Below, piece after piece: positions 35,883 to 44,800 of a stretch of 64,000 bases of DNA. The notes below the pieces were generated by a model that saw only the letters and a list, made by a program, of their open reading frames with translations, made no database searches and was not told the origin of the DNA. This stretch comes from Maribellus sp. CM-23 (GTDB taxonomy: Bacteria > Bacteroidota > Bacteroidia > Bacteroidales > Prolixibacteraceae). The first letter of the stretch is position 1. Each line of letters opens with the position of its first letter. A program made the position numbers and the translations under genes. The stretch is from contig NZ_JADWYJ010000001.1 of NCBI RefSeq assembly GCF_021354595.1, positions 535,446 to 599,445 on the forward strand, read 5' to 3'.

Positions 35883-36869
35883 TTAGTTAACAGCAGGTGT
35901 AATAACGAATTTGCGGAACTCGATAGGACCATGGTCGCCCTGTACCATAATAGGGCCTGGTTCTCCTTCTTTGCTGTCAAGCGAACCTCCTGTAATTCCA
36001 GGAATCGGACGGTTCGAAACCGTTTCGATACCATTATGAACAACCGTTACATGGCGACCAACAAGCGTTACTTCATAAGTTTGCCATTCGCCCGGTTTTT
36101 TAGCTGCATTAACCGAAGGAGCTATAAATCCGTAAATACCGCCGATACTTACCGCGTCAGCTCTTCCTTTTGAATCTTCGATCTGGAGTTCGTAACGGCC
36201 ACGAAGATAAATTCCACTGTTACTTCCTTCCGGGTACCGGAATTCGATGCTCAGTTTGAAATCGTTAAATTTCTGATTGGTAACCAGGTTGCCACCCTTT
36301 TCTTTGTTCACCATCACACCGTCAACCATCTGAAATTTATTGTTTGCCGGAATGATCCATCTGTCCATGTTATCGGTAAGCAAATTGATCGGATTTCCCC
36401 ACACCGGTGGTTCTTTTCTTTCCAACGACGGAGCCCGAACACCAGTCCATTCCAGCTTATTGCCTTTAAGCATTTGATACCCCGTAAGTTTATCGTCTTT
36501 TAAAGAAAACTCAAAATATAAGTCTTCAATATCCATCCATTGCGGAGGGATTGTGAAATGATACTTATCCTTATCAGCATCGTAATGAATTTCTGAAATT
36601 GGCCTTGCACTTCCCTCATATCCAACATAATATCCAACAAGAGTTGAGAAACCAGATAATTTAATCTCCAGCCATCCGGGGAAACCATCTGAAGCCATTA
36701 AACCGTGTCTGAAAATTCCAAGATTCTCCAACTGTTCCTTCTCCATGGTTATCGTAAGATCCCATTTGCCGATCACTTTCGAGTCACTTTCAACGCGCTG
36801 TGCCTGCGCAGGAACGAAACCAACTAAGGCTAATACAAATAATAACAGGAATGCTTTTAATTTTTTCAT
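35883..36869 (-). CDS. Secreted DUF1080 (3-keto-disaccharide hydrolase-like) protein
   Basis: The ATG at 36869 gives 328 residues with a clear signal peptide (MKKLKAFLLLFVLALVGFVPAQAQ). Residues about 150-325 are a DUF1080 concanavalin-like domain: NLLTDNMDRWIIP, NFKLSIEFRYPEGSNSGIYLRGRYELQI, PGEWQTYEVTLVGRHVTVVHNG, PIMVQGDHGPIEFRKFVI. Members bind or cleave 3-keto-glycosides and are frequent in Bacteroidetes and Planctomycetes carbohydrate loci. The N-terminal 130 residues are a second beta-domain of unknown role. It stands alone between a terminator and a tRNA gene. Confidence 0.82.
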   Translation of the reverse strand: MKKLKAFLLLFVLALVGFVPAQAQRVESDSKVIGKWDLTITMEKEQLENLGIFRHGLMASDGFPGWLEIKLSGFSTLVGYYVGYEGSARPISEIHYDADKDKYHFTIPPQWMDIEDLYFEFSLKDDKLTGYQMLKGNKLEWTGVRAPSLERKEPPVWGNPINLLTDNMDRWIIPANNKFQMVDGVMVNKEKGGNLVTNQKFNDFKLSIEFRYPEGSNSGIYLRGRYELQIEDSKGRADAVSIGGIYGFIAPSVNAAKKPGEWQTYEVTLVGRHVTVVHNGIETVSNRPIPGITGGSLDSKEGEPGPIMVQGDHGPIEFRKFVITPAVN

Positions 36870-36916
36870 GATAATATTTTGTTCAATTAATAAATGCGAT
36901 TTTTTTCGCTTAGGTA

Positions 36917-36947
36917 CAAATCTACTTAAAAACTGTTTCAGATTAAA
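36917..36947 (-). promoter_or_regulatory. Predicted promoter of the DUF1080 gene
   Basis: On the minus strand TAGATTTG (36924-36917) fits the -7 consensus; TTTA (36947-36944) lies 19 bp upstream. The start codon is 47 bp downstream. Confidence 0.5.
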
Positions 36948-37036
36948 TTCCAACATTCGAATCGAGGGTGTTTTTGAAGATAATTATTTATTATTTCAAG
37001 ATTTTAGAGCACTGCAAATTCCAAAATCCGGAAACA

Positions 37037-37068
37037 AAAAAGGTCAACCATTTCTGATTGACCTTTTT
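37037..37068 (-). terminator. Intrinsic terminator after tRNA-Asn
   Basis: AAGGTCAA and TTGACCTT form the stem on the minus strand, with flanking A/T runs extending it and TTTTTTGTTTCC following. It lies only 3 nt past the tRNA 3' end. Confidence 0.85.
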
Positions 37069-37071
37069 GAG

Positions 37072-37145
37072 CTCCCCAGGTAGGACTTGAACCTACGACC
37101 TACGGATTAACAGTCCGCCGCTCTAACCAACTGAGCTACTAGGGA
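37072..37145 (-). tRNA. tRNA-Asn (anticodon GTT)
   Basis: The 74-nt minus-strand sequence folds as a tRNA: acceptor TCCCTAG/CTGGGGA with one G-T pair, D-arm AGCTCAGTTGGTTAGAGC, anticodon arm CGGACTGTTAATCCG with GTT in the loop, T-arm GTAGGTTCAAGTCCTAC, discriminator G. The CCA end is not encoded, as is usual in this group. It stands alone, with its own promoter and terminator. Confidence 0.96.
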
Positions 37146-37188
37146 ATATTTTGTTGTTCTGTAGAACGTTTGCTTTTCAAAAGCGATG

Positions 37189-37218
37189 CAAAAGTAATAG
37201 CTTTTCTTAAAACTCAAA
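37189..37218 (-). promoter_or_regulatory. Promoter of tRNA-Asn
   Basis: On the minus strand TTTG (37218-37215), an 18-bp spacer, then TACTTTTG (37196-37189), a full match to the Bacteroidetes consensus. The tRNA begins 43 bp downstream. Confidence 0.62.
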
Positions 37219-37448
37219 ATATTTTTCTAAAAAAACATTCATTTTTCTCATCAAAAAATCTCCGGGCTTCAAGCCCCACGCGCTCTTTCTCTCACGAGTG
37301 CCTGTCAATCAAACCATTCTGAAAGAAAAGCTCTCTTTTCTAAAAATCGCATTAAAATACCAACAAATCTATTTTTACAGTTTCTTTTCGTACTTCTTCG
37401 TGATTCTCCACCGATTCTGTATTTTTAGATCACTCAAAAACGGCTCAC
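37219..37448. other. Gene-free stretch upstream of the DUF4369-like gene
   Basis: AT-rich sequence between the tRNA promoter and the next plus-strand gene. A partial -7 box (TATTTTTA near 37421) is the only promoter-like feature I found; no ORF, repeat or RNA structure is evident. Confidence 0.3.
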
Positions 37449-38375
37449 ATGAACAAATCATTCGCATCCATAGTGGCGTTCTGCCTTCTTTTATTTGGAG
37501 TTTCCGGACAAGGACAGGCGCAAAACAATACACTTACAGTAAAAATCAGCAACCAACCCGACAATCCGGTGGTACTGGGTTGGGTGGAAGGAGACAATCT
37601 TACAAAAACCGACAGTGCGCTGGCAGTGAACGGACAAGTTCAGTTTTCGCTGCCTGAAGATGCCGCCCCCGCTGTGCTTCGACTGGTTTTCGGACTTACA
37701 CCTTATGCCCGGATCATGAAGGAGGCCCCGCAACAGATCGATCTGATTTTCAACAAAGAAGACATAGAGCTTGCTCTCAGCTTCAAAGATCCGGTCAACA
37801 GTCTGAAAGTTATTCGATCGGAAGAAAACAGGCTTTGGTACGATTTTATGAGGCGCCAAATGGAATACGAAAACGCATTAAGCCTCATGGAAAAAGAAGT
37901 GGACCTGCTCTGGCAAAAGAACGACTCCGCCAAAGCCATTCAAACCGCGGATGAATTTAACCGGCTTCAAATGGATTGGGATCTTCGGGTAGCACAAACC
38001 GCCCAACAAAACGAGGGCACCTTTGCCGCAAAACTTATTGCGCTTAAAAGAAAGCCCATGGCCGACGCATTTTTATCAAAAGACGAACGCAAGGAATCTT
38101 TGCAGAAAAACTTTCTCCATCCTGTTGATTTTTCTGACGAAAGCCTAATTCATTCCTCAGCCTATACCGACAAAATATTCGATTACCTGGTACTTTTCAA
38201 TCAACCCGGCTTAAGCCAGGAACAACGGTCGGCAGCCTATGTAAAAGCAGTGGACAATGTTCTTTCCAAAACAGCCGGCACTCCCAAAGTCGATGCTTTT
38301 ATCAAAGCTTATCTTTTGCATGGCTTCGAAGTTTTGGGAATGAACGATGTGAAGGAATACATCAAAAGCAAGTAA
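37449..38375 (+). CDS. DUF4369/DUF5106-like secreted protein lacking a thioredoxin domain
   Basis: The 308-residue product has a signal peptide (MNKSFASIVAFCLLLFGVSG). The start (TLTVKISNQPDNPVVLGWVEGDNLTKTDSALAVNGQVQFSLP) looks like the DUF4369 domain, and the middle helical part (about 110-260) like the linker domain of Bacteroidetes TlpA-type thiol-disulfide proteins. Those proteins normally continue into a C-terminal thioredoxin fold, which is absent: the ORF ends at DVKEYIKSK and no continuation is visible in the other frames of the following 120 bp. It may be a specialised stand-alone form. Function unknown. Confidence 0.65.
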   Translation: MNKSFASIVAFCLLLFGVSGQGQAQNNTLTVKISNQPDNPVVLGWVEGDNLTKTDSALAVNGQVQFSLPEDAAPAVLRLVFGLTPYARIMKEAPQQIDLIFNKEDIELALSFKDPVNSLKVIRSEENRLWYDFMRRQMEYENALSLMEKEVDLLWQKNDSAKAIQTADEFNRLQMDWDLRVAQTAQQNEGTFAAKLIALKRKPMADAFLSKDERKESLQKNFLHPVDFSDESLIHSSAYTDKIFDYLVLFNQPGLSQEQRSAAYVKAVDNVLSKTAGTPKVDAFIKAYLLHGFEVLGMNDVKEYIKSK

Positions 38376-38472
38376 TCAGAACTGCATCCATCCGAAAAAA
38401 ACAAACGAGAAACGCCTTTTGGAAATCATTTTTCGTGTTTTTACGTTATTCCTATGAATTCACTTAATTGTT

Positions 38473-38480
38473 TAATTTTG
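38473..38480 (+). promoter_or_regulatory. Candidate -7 box of the aminopeptidase gene
   Basis: TAATTTTG matches TANNTTTG, 16 bp before the ATG at 38497, implying a very short leader. The -33 element is not clear. Confidence 0.3.
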
Positions 38481-38496
38481 ATGAAATTTTAAAATT

Positions 38497-39915
38497 ATGT
38501 TTCCAACAATTTCAATTATAAAAGACCCAAAACAGGGTATTTCAACCGCAACACTTTTCGAAAAAACGGAACAAATAAGCCATGCCGGTCTAAGCGAAAA
38601 TGAGAAAGAATTTCTTTCGAAAAAGCTCAAAAAAGGCACAGAATGTTCGTTCCTGAAATATCCCGAGCTAAGCTTCTTTGGCAAAATAAAAGCAGCAGAA
38701 GCTTATCTCGAACAGGAAGCTGCCCGAAAAGCCGGGGCCAAACTTTACCAGGAACTAAAGGATGCACACATTACTGCTGTCAACCTGGTGAACCGGCACA
38801 ACTCTCCTCTTTTAAGCGCATTTCTCGAAGGTTTGCTGCTGGCCTCTTATTCTTTTGATAAATACCTGAAAGAAAAAGAAACGTTTCAGCTAAAAGAGGT
38901 TTTCGTTGTTGGCGAAGAAGTTTCGGACAAAGACGCGGAAGAGCTCCTGAACCTGACAAGTGCCGTTTTTGCGGCCCGCGACCTGGTAAACGAACCCAAC
39001 TCGTTTCTGAATGCCGTTCAGCTTTCAAACGAATTGGAAAGCCTGGGTGAAAAAGCAGGATTTGCCATTGAAGTGTTTAACAAACAAAAAATAGAAACGC
39101 TGAAAATGGGCGGACTGCTGGCGGTAAACAAAGGCAGCATCGATCCTCCAACATTCAATATTCTGGAATGGAAACCTGAAAATGCGGTAAACAAAAAACC
39201 GATTGTACTGGTGGGCAAAGGAATTGTGTTCGACACCGGCGGGCTGAGCCTTAAACCAACCGCCAATTCAATGGATTACATGAAAACCGACATGGCCGGT
39301 GCTGCTGTAATTGCAACGGCTATTTATGTAATGGCCCTGAACAAACTTCCGCTCCATGTGGTAGGATTAATTGCCGCAACCGACAACCGCCCCGATGGCA
39401 ATGCCTATGTTCCGGGTGATATCATTACCATGTTCGACGGAACAACGGTTGAAGTACTAAACACTGACGCTGAAGGCAGATTGACATTGGGCGACGCACT
39501 CAGCTATGCAAAGAAATACGATCCGCAACTGGTGATCGATTACGCCACGCTAACCGGTGCAGCAGACATAGTGGCCGGACCGCATGCTGCCGTAGTTATG
39601 GGAAATTCTTCTGAAAACATAGAAAAACTGAAGGAAGCTGGTTTCCAAACCTACGAACGCCTCATCGAAGTTCCGCTTTGGGAAGAATATGCCAAACCGC
39701 TGAAATCAAAAATAGCGGACTTGAACAACCTGGGTAGCCGCGAAGGGCAATCAACCATCGCAGGAAAGTTTTTGGAACACTTTACCTCGTACAACTGGAT
39801 CCACATCGATTCGGCAGGCACCCCCTTTCTGAAGGAAGCTGATGCCTACCGGCCAGCTGGCGGAACCGGTTTTGGAACCAGGCTTTTGTACCAGTTTCTA
39901 AAATCGATGATTTAA
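38497..39915 (+). CDS. pepA: Leucyl aminopeptidase (M17)
   Basis: The 472-residue cytoplasmic enzyme has all M17 landmarks: VGKGIVFDTGGLSLKP (metal-binding Lys and Asp), KTDMAGAA, and the signature NTDAEGRLTLGDAL with the Asp and Glu metal ligands and the catalytic Arg. The N-terminal macro-like domain (about 1-160) is shorter and more divergent than in E. coli PepA, which is common in this phylum. It removes N-terminal residues from peptides using two divalent metal ions. It appears to be a single gene followed by 143 bp before pdxA. Confidence 0.94.
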   Translation: MFPTISIIKDPKQGISTATLFEKTEQISHAGLSENEKEFLSKKLKKGTECSFLKYPELSFFGKIKAAEAYLEQEAARKAGAKLYQELKDAHITAVNLVNRHNSPLLSAFLEGLLLASYSFDKYLKEKETFQLKEVFVVGEEVSDKDAEELLNLTSAVFAARDLVNEPNSFLNAVQLSNELESLGEKAGFAIEVFNKQKIETLKMGGLLAVNKGSIDPPTFNILEWKPENAVNKKPIVLVGKGIVFDTGGLSLKPTANSMDYMKTDMAGAAVIATAIYVMALNKLPLHVVGLIAATDNRPDGNAYVPGDIITMFDGTTVEVLNTDAEGRLTLGDALSYAKKYDPQLVIDYATLTGAADIVAGPHAAVVMGNSSENIEKLKEAGFQTYERLIEVPLWEEYAKPLKSKIADLNNLGSREGQSTIAGKFLEHFTSYNWIHIDSAGTPFLKEADAYRPAGGTGFGTRLLYQFLKSMI

Positions 39916-40007
39916 CCCGCAAAACAGATTTCATGCGGTTAAGAATCAGCATATTCTGACACACATCCGCATGTACATCGCTTATAGGAAACTTTCAATT
40001 AAAAAAT

Positions 40008-40015
40008 TAACTTTG
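40008..40015 (+). promoter_or_regulatory. Candidate -7 box of the pdxA-ruvA-sprA unit
   Basis: TAACTTTG followed by CA is the commonest form of the Bacteroidetes -7 box; the ATG of pdxA is 43 bp downstream. The -33 region is weak. Confidence 0.42.
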
Positions 40016-40058
40016 CACCGCTCGCTTAAAAACGGCTTAAAAGTGAAAAGATAATCAA

Positions 40059-41168
40059 ATGAAACATAATAGGCAGGAATCAATAAGAATAGGTATAACC
40101 CACGGCGATATTAACGGAATCGGTTATGAAGTAATCTTGAAAACACTGGAAGACCCGCGCATTCTTGAAATGTGCACCCCCATTGTTTACGGTTCACCCA
40201 AAGTTGCCGCCTACCATCGCAAAGCACTAAACATTAACGACGTAAGCTTCAACCATATTCGCAATACAAAGGAAGTATATCCGCAAAAAGCGAACATCAT
40301 CAACTGTGTAGATGAAAACATCAGGGTGGAGTTGGGAAAATCAACTGCCGAAGCCGGAATGTCGTCCTTTCAGGCGCTGGAAAGAGCTGTTTCTGACCTG
40401 CAGAACGGATACATCGACGCGCTTATCACAGCCCCGATCAACAAGGACAATATTCAGAATGAAAATTTCCATTTTCCGGGACATACCGAATACCTGGCAC
40501 AAAAATTCAATACCGATGATTACGCTATGCTGATGGTTAGCGAAACCATGAAAGTGGGCGTTGTTACCACGCACATTCCGATCTCGCAGGTGGCACAAAG
40601 CCTGAGCAAGGAAGCCATCCTTTCGAAGATCCGGATCATTGCCAAATCACTTCAGCAAGACTTTGCCATTACAAAGCCACGCATCGCAGTTTTTGGGTTG
40701 AATCCGCATGCCGGAGATAACGGACTTTTGGGGAACGAGGAAAAGGACATCATTATTCCGGCCATTGCACAGGCAAAAAAAGAAGGCATTATGGCCTTGG
40801 GACCTTATCCTGCCGATGGATTTTTTGGTTCGGAAGATTACCGAAAATTTGATGCCATCCTGGCTATGTACCACGACCAGGGATTGATTCCGTTTAAACT
40901 GGCTTCGTTTGAAAGAGGCGTGAATTATACTGCCGGACTTCCGGTAATCCGTACTTCGCCGGCGCATGGCACCGCTTATGCACTGGCAGGAGAAGACAAA
41001 GCATCGCCCGAGTCGTTCCGTCAGGCGCTTTATCTGGCCATCGACATTTACAAAAGCCGGGAAATTTACGAGGAAATAACACGTAATCCGCTAAGAAAAT
41101 ACGAGATCAACCCGAACCAGGTAGACGAGAGCGTTGACATTGAAGCCAGCGAAGAAGACGAGTTATAA
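40059..41168 (+). CDS. pdxA: 4-hydroxythreonine-4-phosphate dehydrogenase PdxA
   Basis: The 369-residue protein has the PdxA pattern: ITHGDINGIGYEVI at the N-terminus, TAPINKDNI, PGHTEYLA (metal His), FGLNPHAGDNG with the second His, and MYHDQGLIPFK with the third. It oxidises 4-phosphohydroxythreonine in the DXP-dependent route to pyridoxal 5'-phosphate. Length and motifs are normal for Bacteroidetes members, which are a little longer than the E. coli enzyme. It is 11 bp upstream of ruvA and probably co-transcribed with it. Confidence 0.95.
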   Translation: MKHNRQESIRIGITHGDINGIGYEVILKTLEDPRILEMCTPIVYGSPKVAAYHRKALNINDVSFNHIRNTKEVYPQKANIINCVDENIRVELGKSTAEAGMSSFQALERAVSDLQNGYIDALITAPINKDNIQNENFHFPGHTEYLAQKFNTDDYAMLMVSETMKVGVVTTHIPISQVAQSLSKEAILSKIRIIAKSLQQDFAITKPRIAVFGLNPHAGDNGLLGNEEKDIIIPAIAQAKKEGIMALGPYPADGFFGSEDYRKFDAILAMYHDQGLIPFKLASFERGVNYTAGLPVIRTSPAHGTAYALAGEDKASPESFRQALYLAIDIYKSREIYEEITRNPLRKYEINPNQVDESVDIEASEEDEL

Positions 41169-41179
41169 AGCCATCCATT

Positions 41180-41761
41180 ATGTACGAATACATCCGGGGA
41201 AACATCGCTGACATCAGTCCGGCTAACATTGTAATTGAAGCCGGCGGGCTGGGGTATTTCATCAATATTTCATTGAACTCCTACAGTCAGCTGAGCGGGA
41301 AGAAAGACACAAAACTCTTTCTCCACCAGATTGTACGCGAAGATGCCCACATTTTATACGGCTTTGCCGACCTGAGTGAACGCGAATTATTCAGAAACCT
41401 CATCTCGGTAAATGGCGTGGGAGCCAGCACCGCCATCATGATGTTGTCGTCCTTGACTCCCGATGAAATCAGATCGGCTGTAGCCACTGAAAATGTAGCG
41501 GTTTTAAAAGCCGTTAAAGGCATCGGGGCAAAAACCGCCCAAAGAATCATTATCGATCTGAAAGACAAGCTCGGAAAAATAGCTGAAAGTGGTCAAATTT
41601 TCCTTGCAACAGACAATACTATACGAAATGAATCGTTATCTGCTTTAGTCATGCTGGGCTTTGTGAAAAAGGATGCCGAGAAAGTAGTTTCGAAAATCCT
41701 TCAGGAACAACCGGATGCAACCGTAGAGAGTGTGATTAAACAAGCATTGAAAAGGCTCTAA
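41180..41761 (+). CDS. ruvA: Holliday junction branch migration protein RuvA
   Basis: The 193-residue product has the three RuvA domains: an OB-fold start (MYEYIRGNIADISPANIVIEAGGLGYFINIS), tandem helix-hairpin-helix motifs (LISVNGVGASTAIMMLS and LKAVKGIGAKTAQRIIIDLKDKL), and a C-terminal domain (ALVMLGFVKKDAEKVVSKIL) that contacts RuvB. It forms the tetramer holding four-way junctions while RuvB drives branch migration. RuvB is not in the window. It lies between pdxA (11 bp) and sprA (85 bp) on the same strand. Confidence 0.96.
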   Translation: MYEYIRGNIADISPANIVIEAGGLGYFINISLNSYSQLSGKKDTKLFLHQIVREDAHILYGFADLSERELFRNLISVNGVGASTAIMMLSSLTPDEIRSAVATENVAVLKAVKGIGAKTAQRIIIDLKDKLGKIAESGQIFLATDNTIRNESLSALVMLGFVKKDAEKVVSKILQEQPDATVESVIKQALKRL

Positions 41762-41846
41762 CCAGGAAAAAACACAGGAATTTTTTATCACTATCAAAGG
41801 TGATCTCCTGAAAACAGGCTGCCTTTTACGTAGTAATAATATTTGT

Positions 41847-44800
41847 ATGAAACTGAACCGAAGTTTACGAAAAATATACTTCTGCTTATTCTTAATTTTT
41901 GCCCTTGCACTTCCGTTTTCAGGAACCGCACAGGATGTACCTGCAATCGACACAACAGGTCAGTTACCCTATCCGTTTAAAGACCAACCCGCATTTGGCT
42001 ACACCAAACAGGATTCTCAAAAGCTTTTTCTGAACAAACCGAGTAACCTCAAGTACCAGATTGAATACGATCCGGTACTGGGGCAATATGTTTTTTATGA
42101 AAAAGTGGGTAGCCTGAACTACCGTCTTCCGCAAAGTATGTCGTTGCAAGACTACATTAACTATGATTTTGACCAATCGGTACGAGCCTACTGGAAAAAC
42201 CGGGCAGCACTGGAAGACCAGGATCAAAGAGGCGGGCTGCTTCCAAAACTTACTGTTGGTAGCGAGGCCTTTAACCGTATTTTTGGCGGAAACACCATCA
42301 ACATTCAGCCCCAGGGATATGTGGAAGTAAGCTTTGGTTATCAAGTAAATACCACCGACAACCCCTCCATTCCGGAAAGACTAAAAAGAGTACCGACCTT
42401 TGATTTCGACCAGAAAATCCAGATGAACGTCACCGGTCAGATCGGTACAAAAATGAACATGCGGGTGAATTACAACACCGAAGCAACGTTCGACTACGAA
42501 AACAAAATGAACATCGAATATACCGGCGACGAAGATGAAATCATAAAACGAGTGGAAGCCGGTAACGTTTCGCTGCCCTTGAACGGATCGCTGATCACCG
42601 GTGCCTCCAACCTGTTTGGGGTAAAAACAGAGATGCAGTTCGGGAAACTTAACCTGACCACTATTTTCTCGCAACACAAGGGAGAATCAAAAACAGTTCA
42701 AACCGAAGGTGGTGCGCAGGTAGCAACGTTCGAAATTTCAGCCTCTAACTACGATGCCAACCGCCACTTTTTCCTGGCGCATTATTTTCGCGAGCACTAC
42801 GACGAGTGGTTGAAGAACACGGCTGTTCCCCGCTCTCCGATCACCATCAACAAAATTGAGGTGTGGGTGACCAACAAATCAAGCGATTTCACTGACTCCA
42901 GGCATATCCTCGCCCTTCAGGACCTGGGAGAACACGAGCCATACATTTACAACGAACTCACCCAATTTGGGGAAAACTTAGGTTTACCCTACCCACTGAG
43001 TATTTATCCCGACAACGGCGCAAACGGACTTTACAGCGAAATGTCGACCACCTACTCCGATGTGCGGCAGGTTGAAAGAATTACCAGTACAATGGCTCAG
43101 TTTGGAGATGATTTTGTAGGCGGAACCGATTTTGAAAAAATTGAACATGCCCGAAAACTCAGTGAATCAGAATACTCGGTAAACGAAAGACTGGGATATA
43201 TCTCGCTGAACTCTTCGTTAAATGCCGATGAGGTGCTGGCAGTAGCATTCAACTTCACCTCCAACGGGCAAACTTTTCAGATTGGTGAGTTCTCAACCGA
43301 CGGGATAGACGCTCCCAAAACATTGTTCCTGAAATTGCTGAAAGGAACCAATCTTTCTCCCGGAAAACCAACCTGGGAGTTGATGATGAAAAACATATAC
43401 AACCTGAATGCTTACCAGCTGACCAGCGAAGATTTTGAATTGAACGTAATGTACCAGAACGATTCTACCGGTACTTACATCAATTACCTGCCTGCCAGCC
43501 GGCTCGAAGGGCACATCCTGCTCGAGGTAATGCGGCTCGACATGCTGAACAAGCAACTCGACGCAACCAAAGACGGTATTTTCGACTATGTGGAAGGTAT
43601 TACGGTTGACTCCAACAACGGACGTATTATTTTCCCGGTTGTGCAGCCTTTTGGCAAACACCTGGCCGATTCTCTTCAGAACCCCGCCGACATCGAACGC
43701 TTTGCCTTTCAAAGTCTGTACGATTCAACAAGGGTGAAAGCCGAACAGGATGCCGAGCACAATAAATTCAAACTGGTGGGGAGTTACAAGGGATCTTCCA
43801 GTTCCGATATATCGCTGGGCTCCATTAACCTGGCCCAGGGTTCTGTTAAAGTCACCGCTGGCGGGCAAGTGCTTACCGAAAATGTTGACTACACCGTTGA
43901 TTATACATTGGGACGAGTAAAAATCATCAACCAGGCATTGCTCGAAGCCGGAACACCCATCCAAGTGTCGACCGAAAGCGAAGACCTGTTTACCATGCAG
44001 CGTAAAACCCTGATGGGAACCTACGCCAACTACGCATTCTCTGACAATTTCAATGTTGGAGCCACTTTATTGTACATGCAGGAACGGCCGCTTACCGAAA
44101 AGGTAAACTACGGCGAAGACCCCATCTCAAACCTGATGTATGGTTTTGATGCCCGCTACAATACGGAAAGCATGTTCATCACCAAGGCGCTGGATGCGCT
44201 CCCGTTTTACAGCACCAACACAAAGTCGTCAATCGATTTTGAGGGTGAATTTGCCAAACTGGTTCCGGGAAGCAGCAAGTCCATCAAAGGCGCGGCCTAC
44301 ATCGACGATTTTGAAGCCACCAAAACACCCATCAGTCTGAAAGCAAGACAAGCGTGGATGCTGGCCAGTACTCCGCAATTTCAGGAAGATCTGTTCCCGG
44401 AAGGCAAAACCATCGAATCGCTGGAATACGGGATGAACCGTGCCAAGCTGGCGTTTTACAATATTGATCCGCTTTTCCTGCGTAACAACTCGCTCACACC
44501 CAACCACATCAAAAACGACCACGACCAACAGTCTAACCACTTTGTCCGTGAAGTTTTTGAGCAGGAACTTTTCCCTGAAAAAGAATTTGTTACCGGTGAG
44601 CCCACCAACATTCCCGTAATGGATCTGGCCTTCTATCCTTCAGAACGAGGACCTTACAACTACGATACGGGAAACAGTAATGTTGCAGCCGGGGTAAATC
44701 CCGACGGTAGTTTGAAAAACCCGGAAACACGCTGGGGTGGTATTATGCGGGCCATTCAAACCAGCGACTTTGAAACTGCCAATATCGAGTACATCGAATT

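Noticed and set aside
39934..39974. Inverted repeat CATGCGG ... CCGCATG between pepA and pdxA as a terminator
   Set aside because: The arms are 7 bp with a long spacer and no T tract follows, so a terminator call is not supported.
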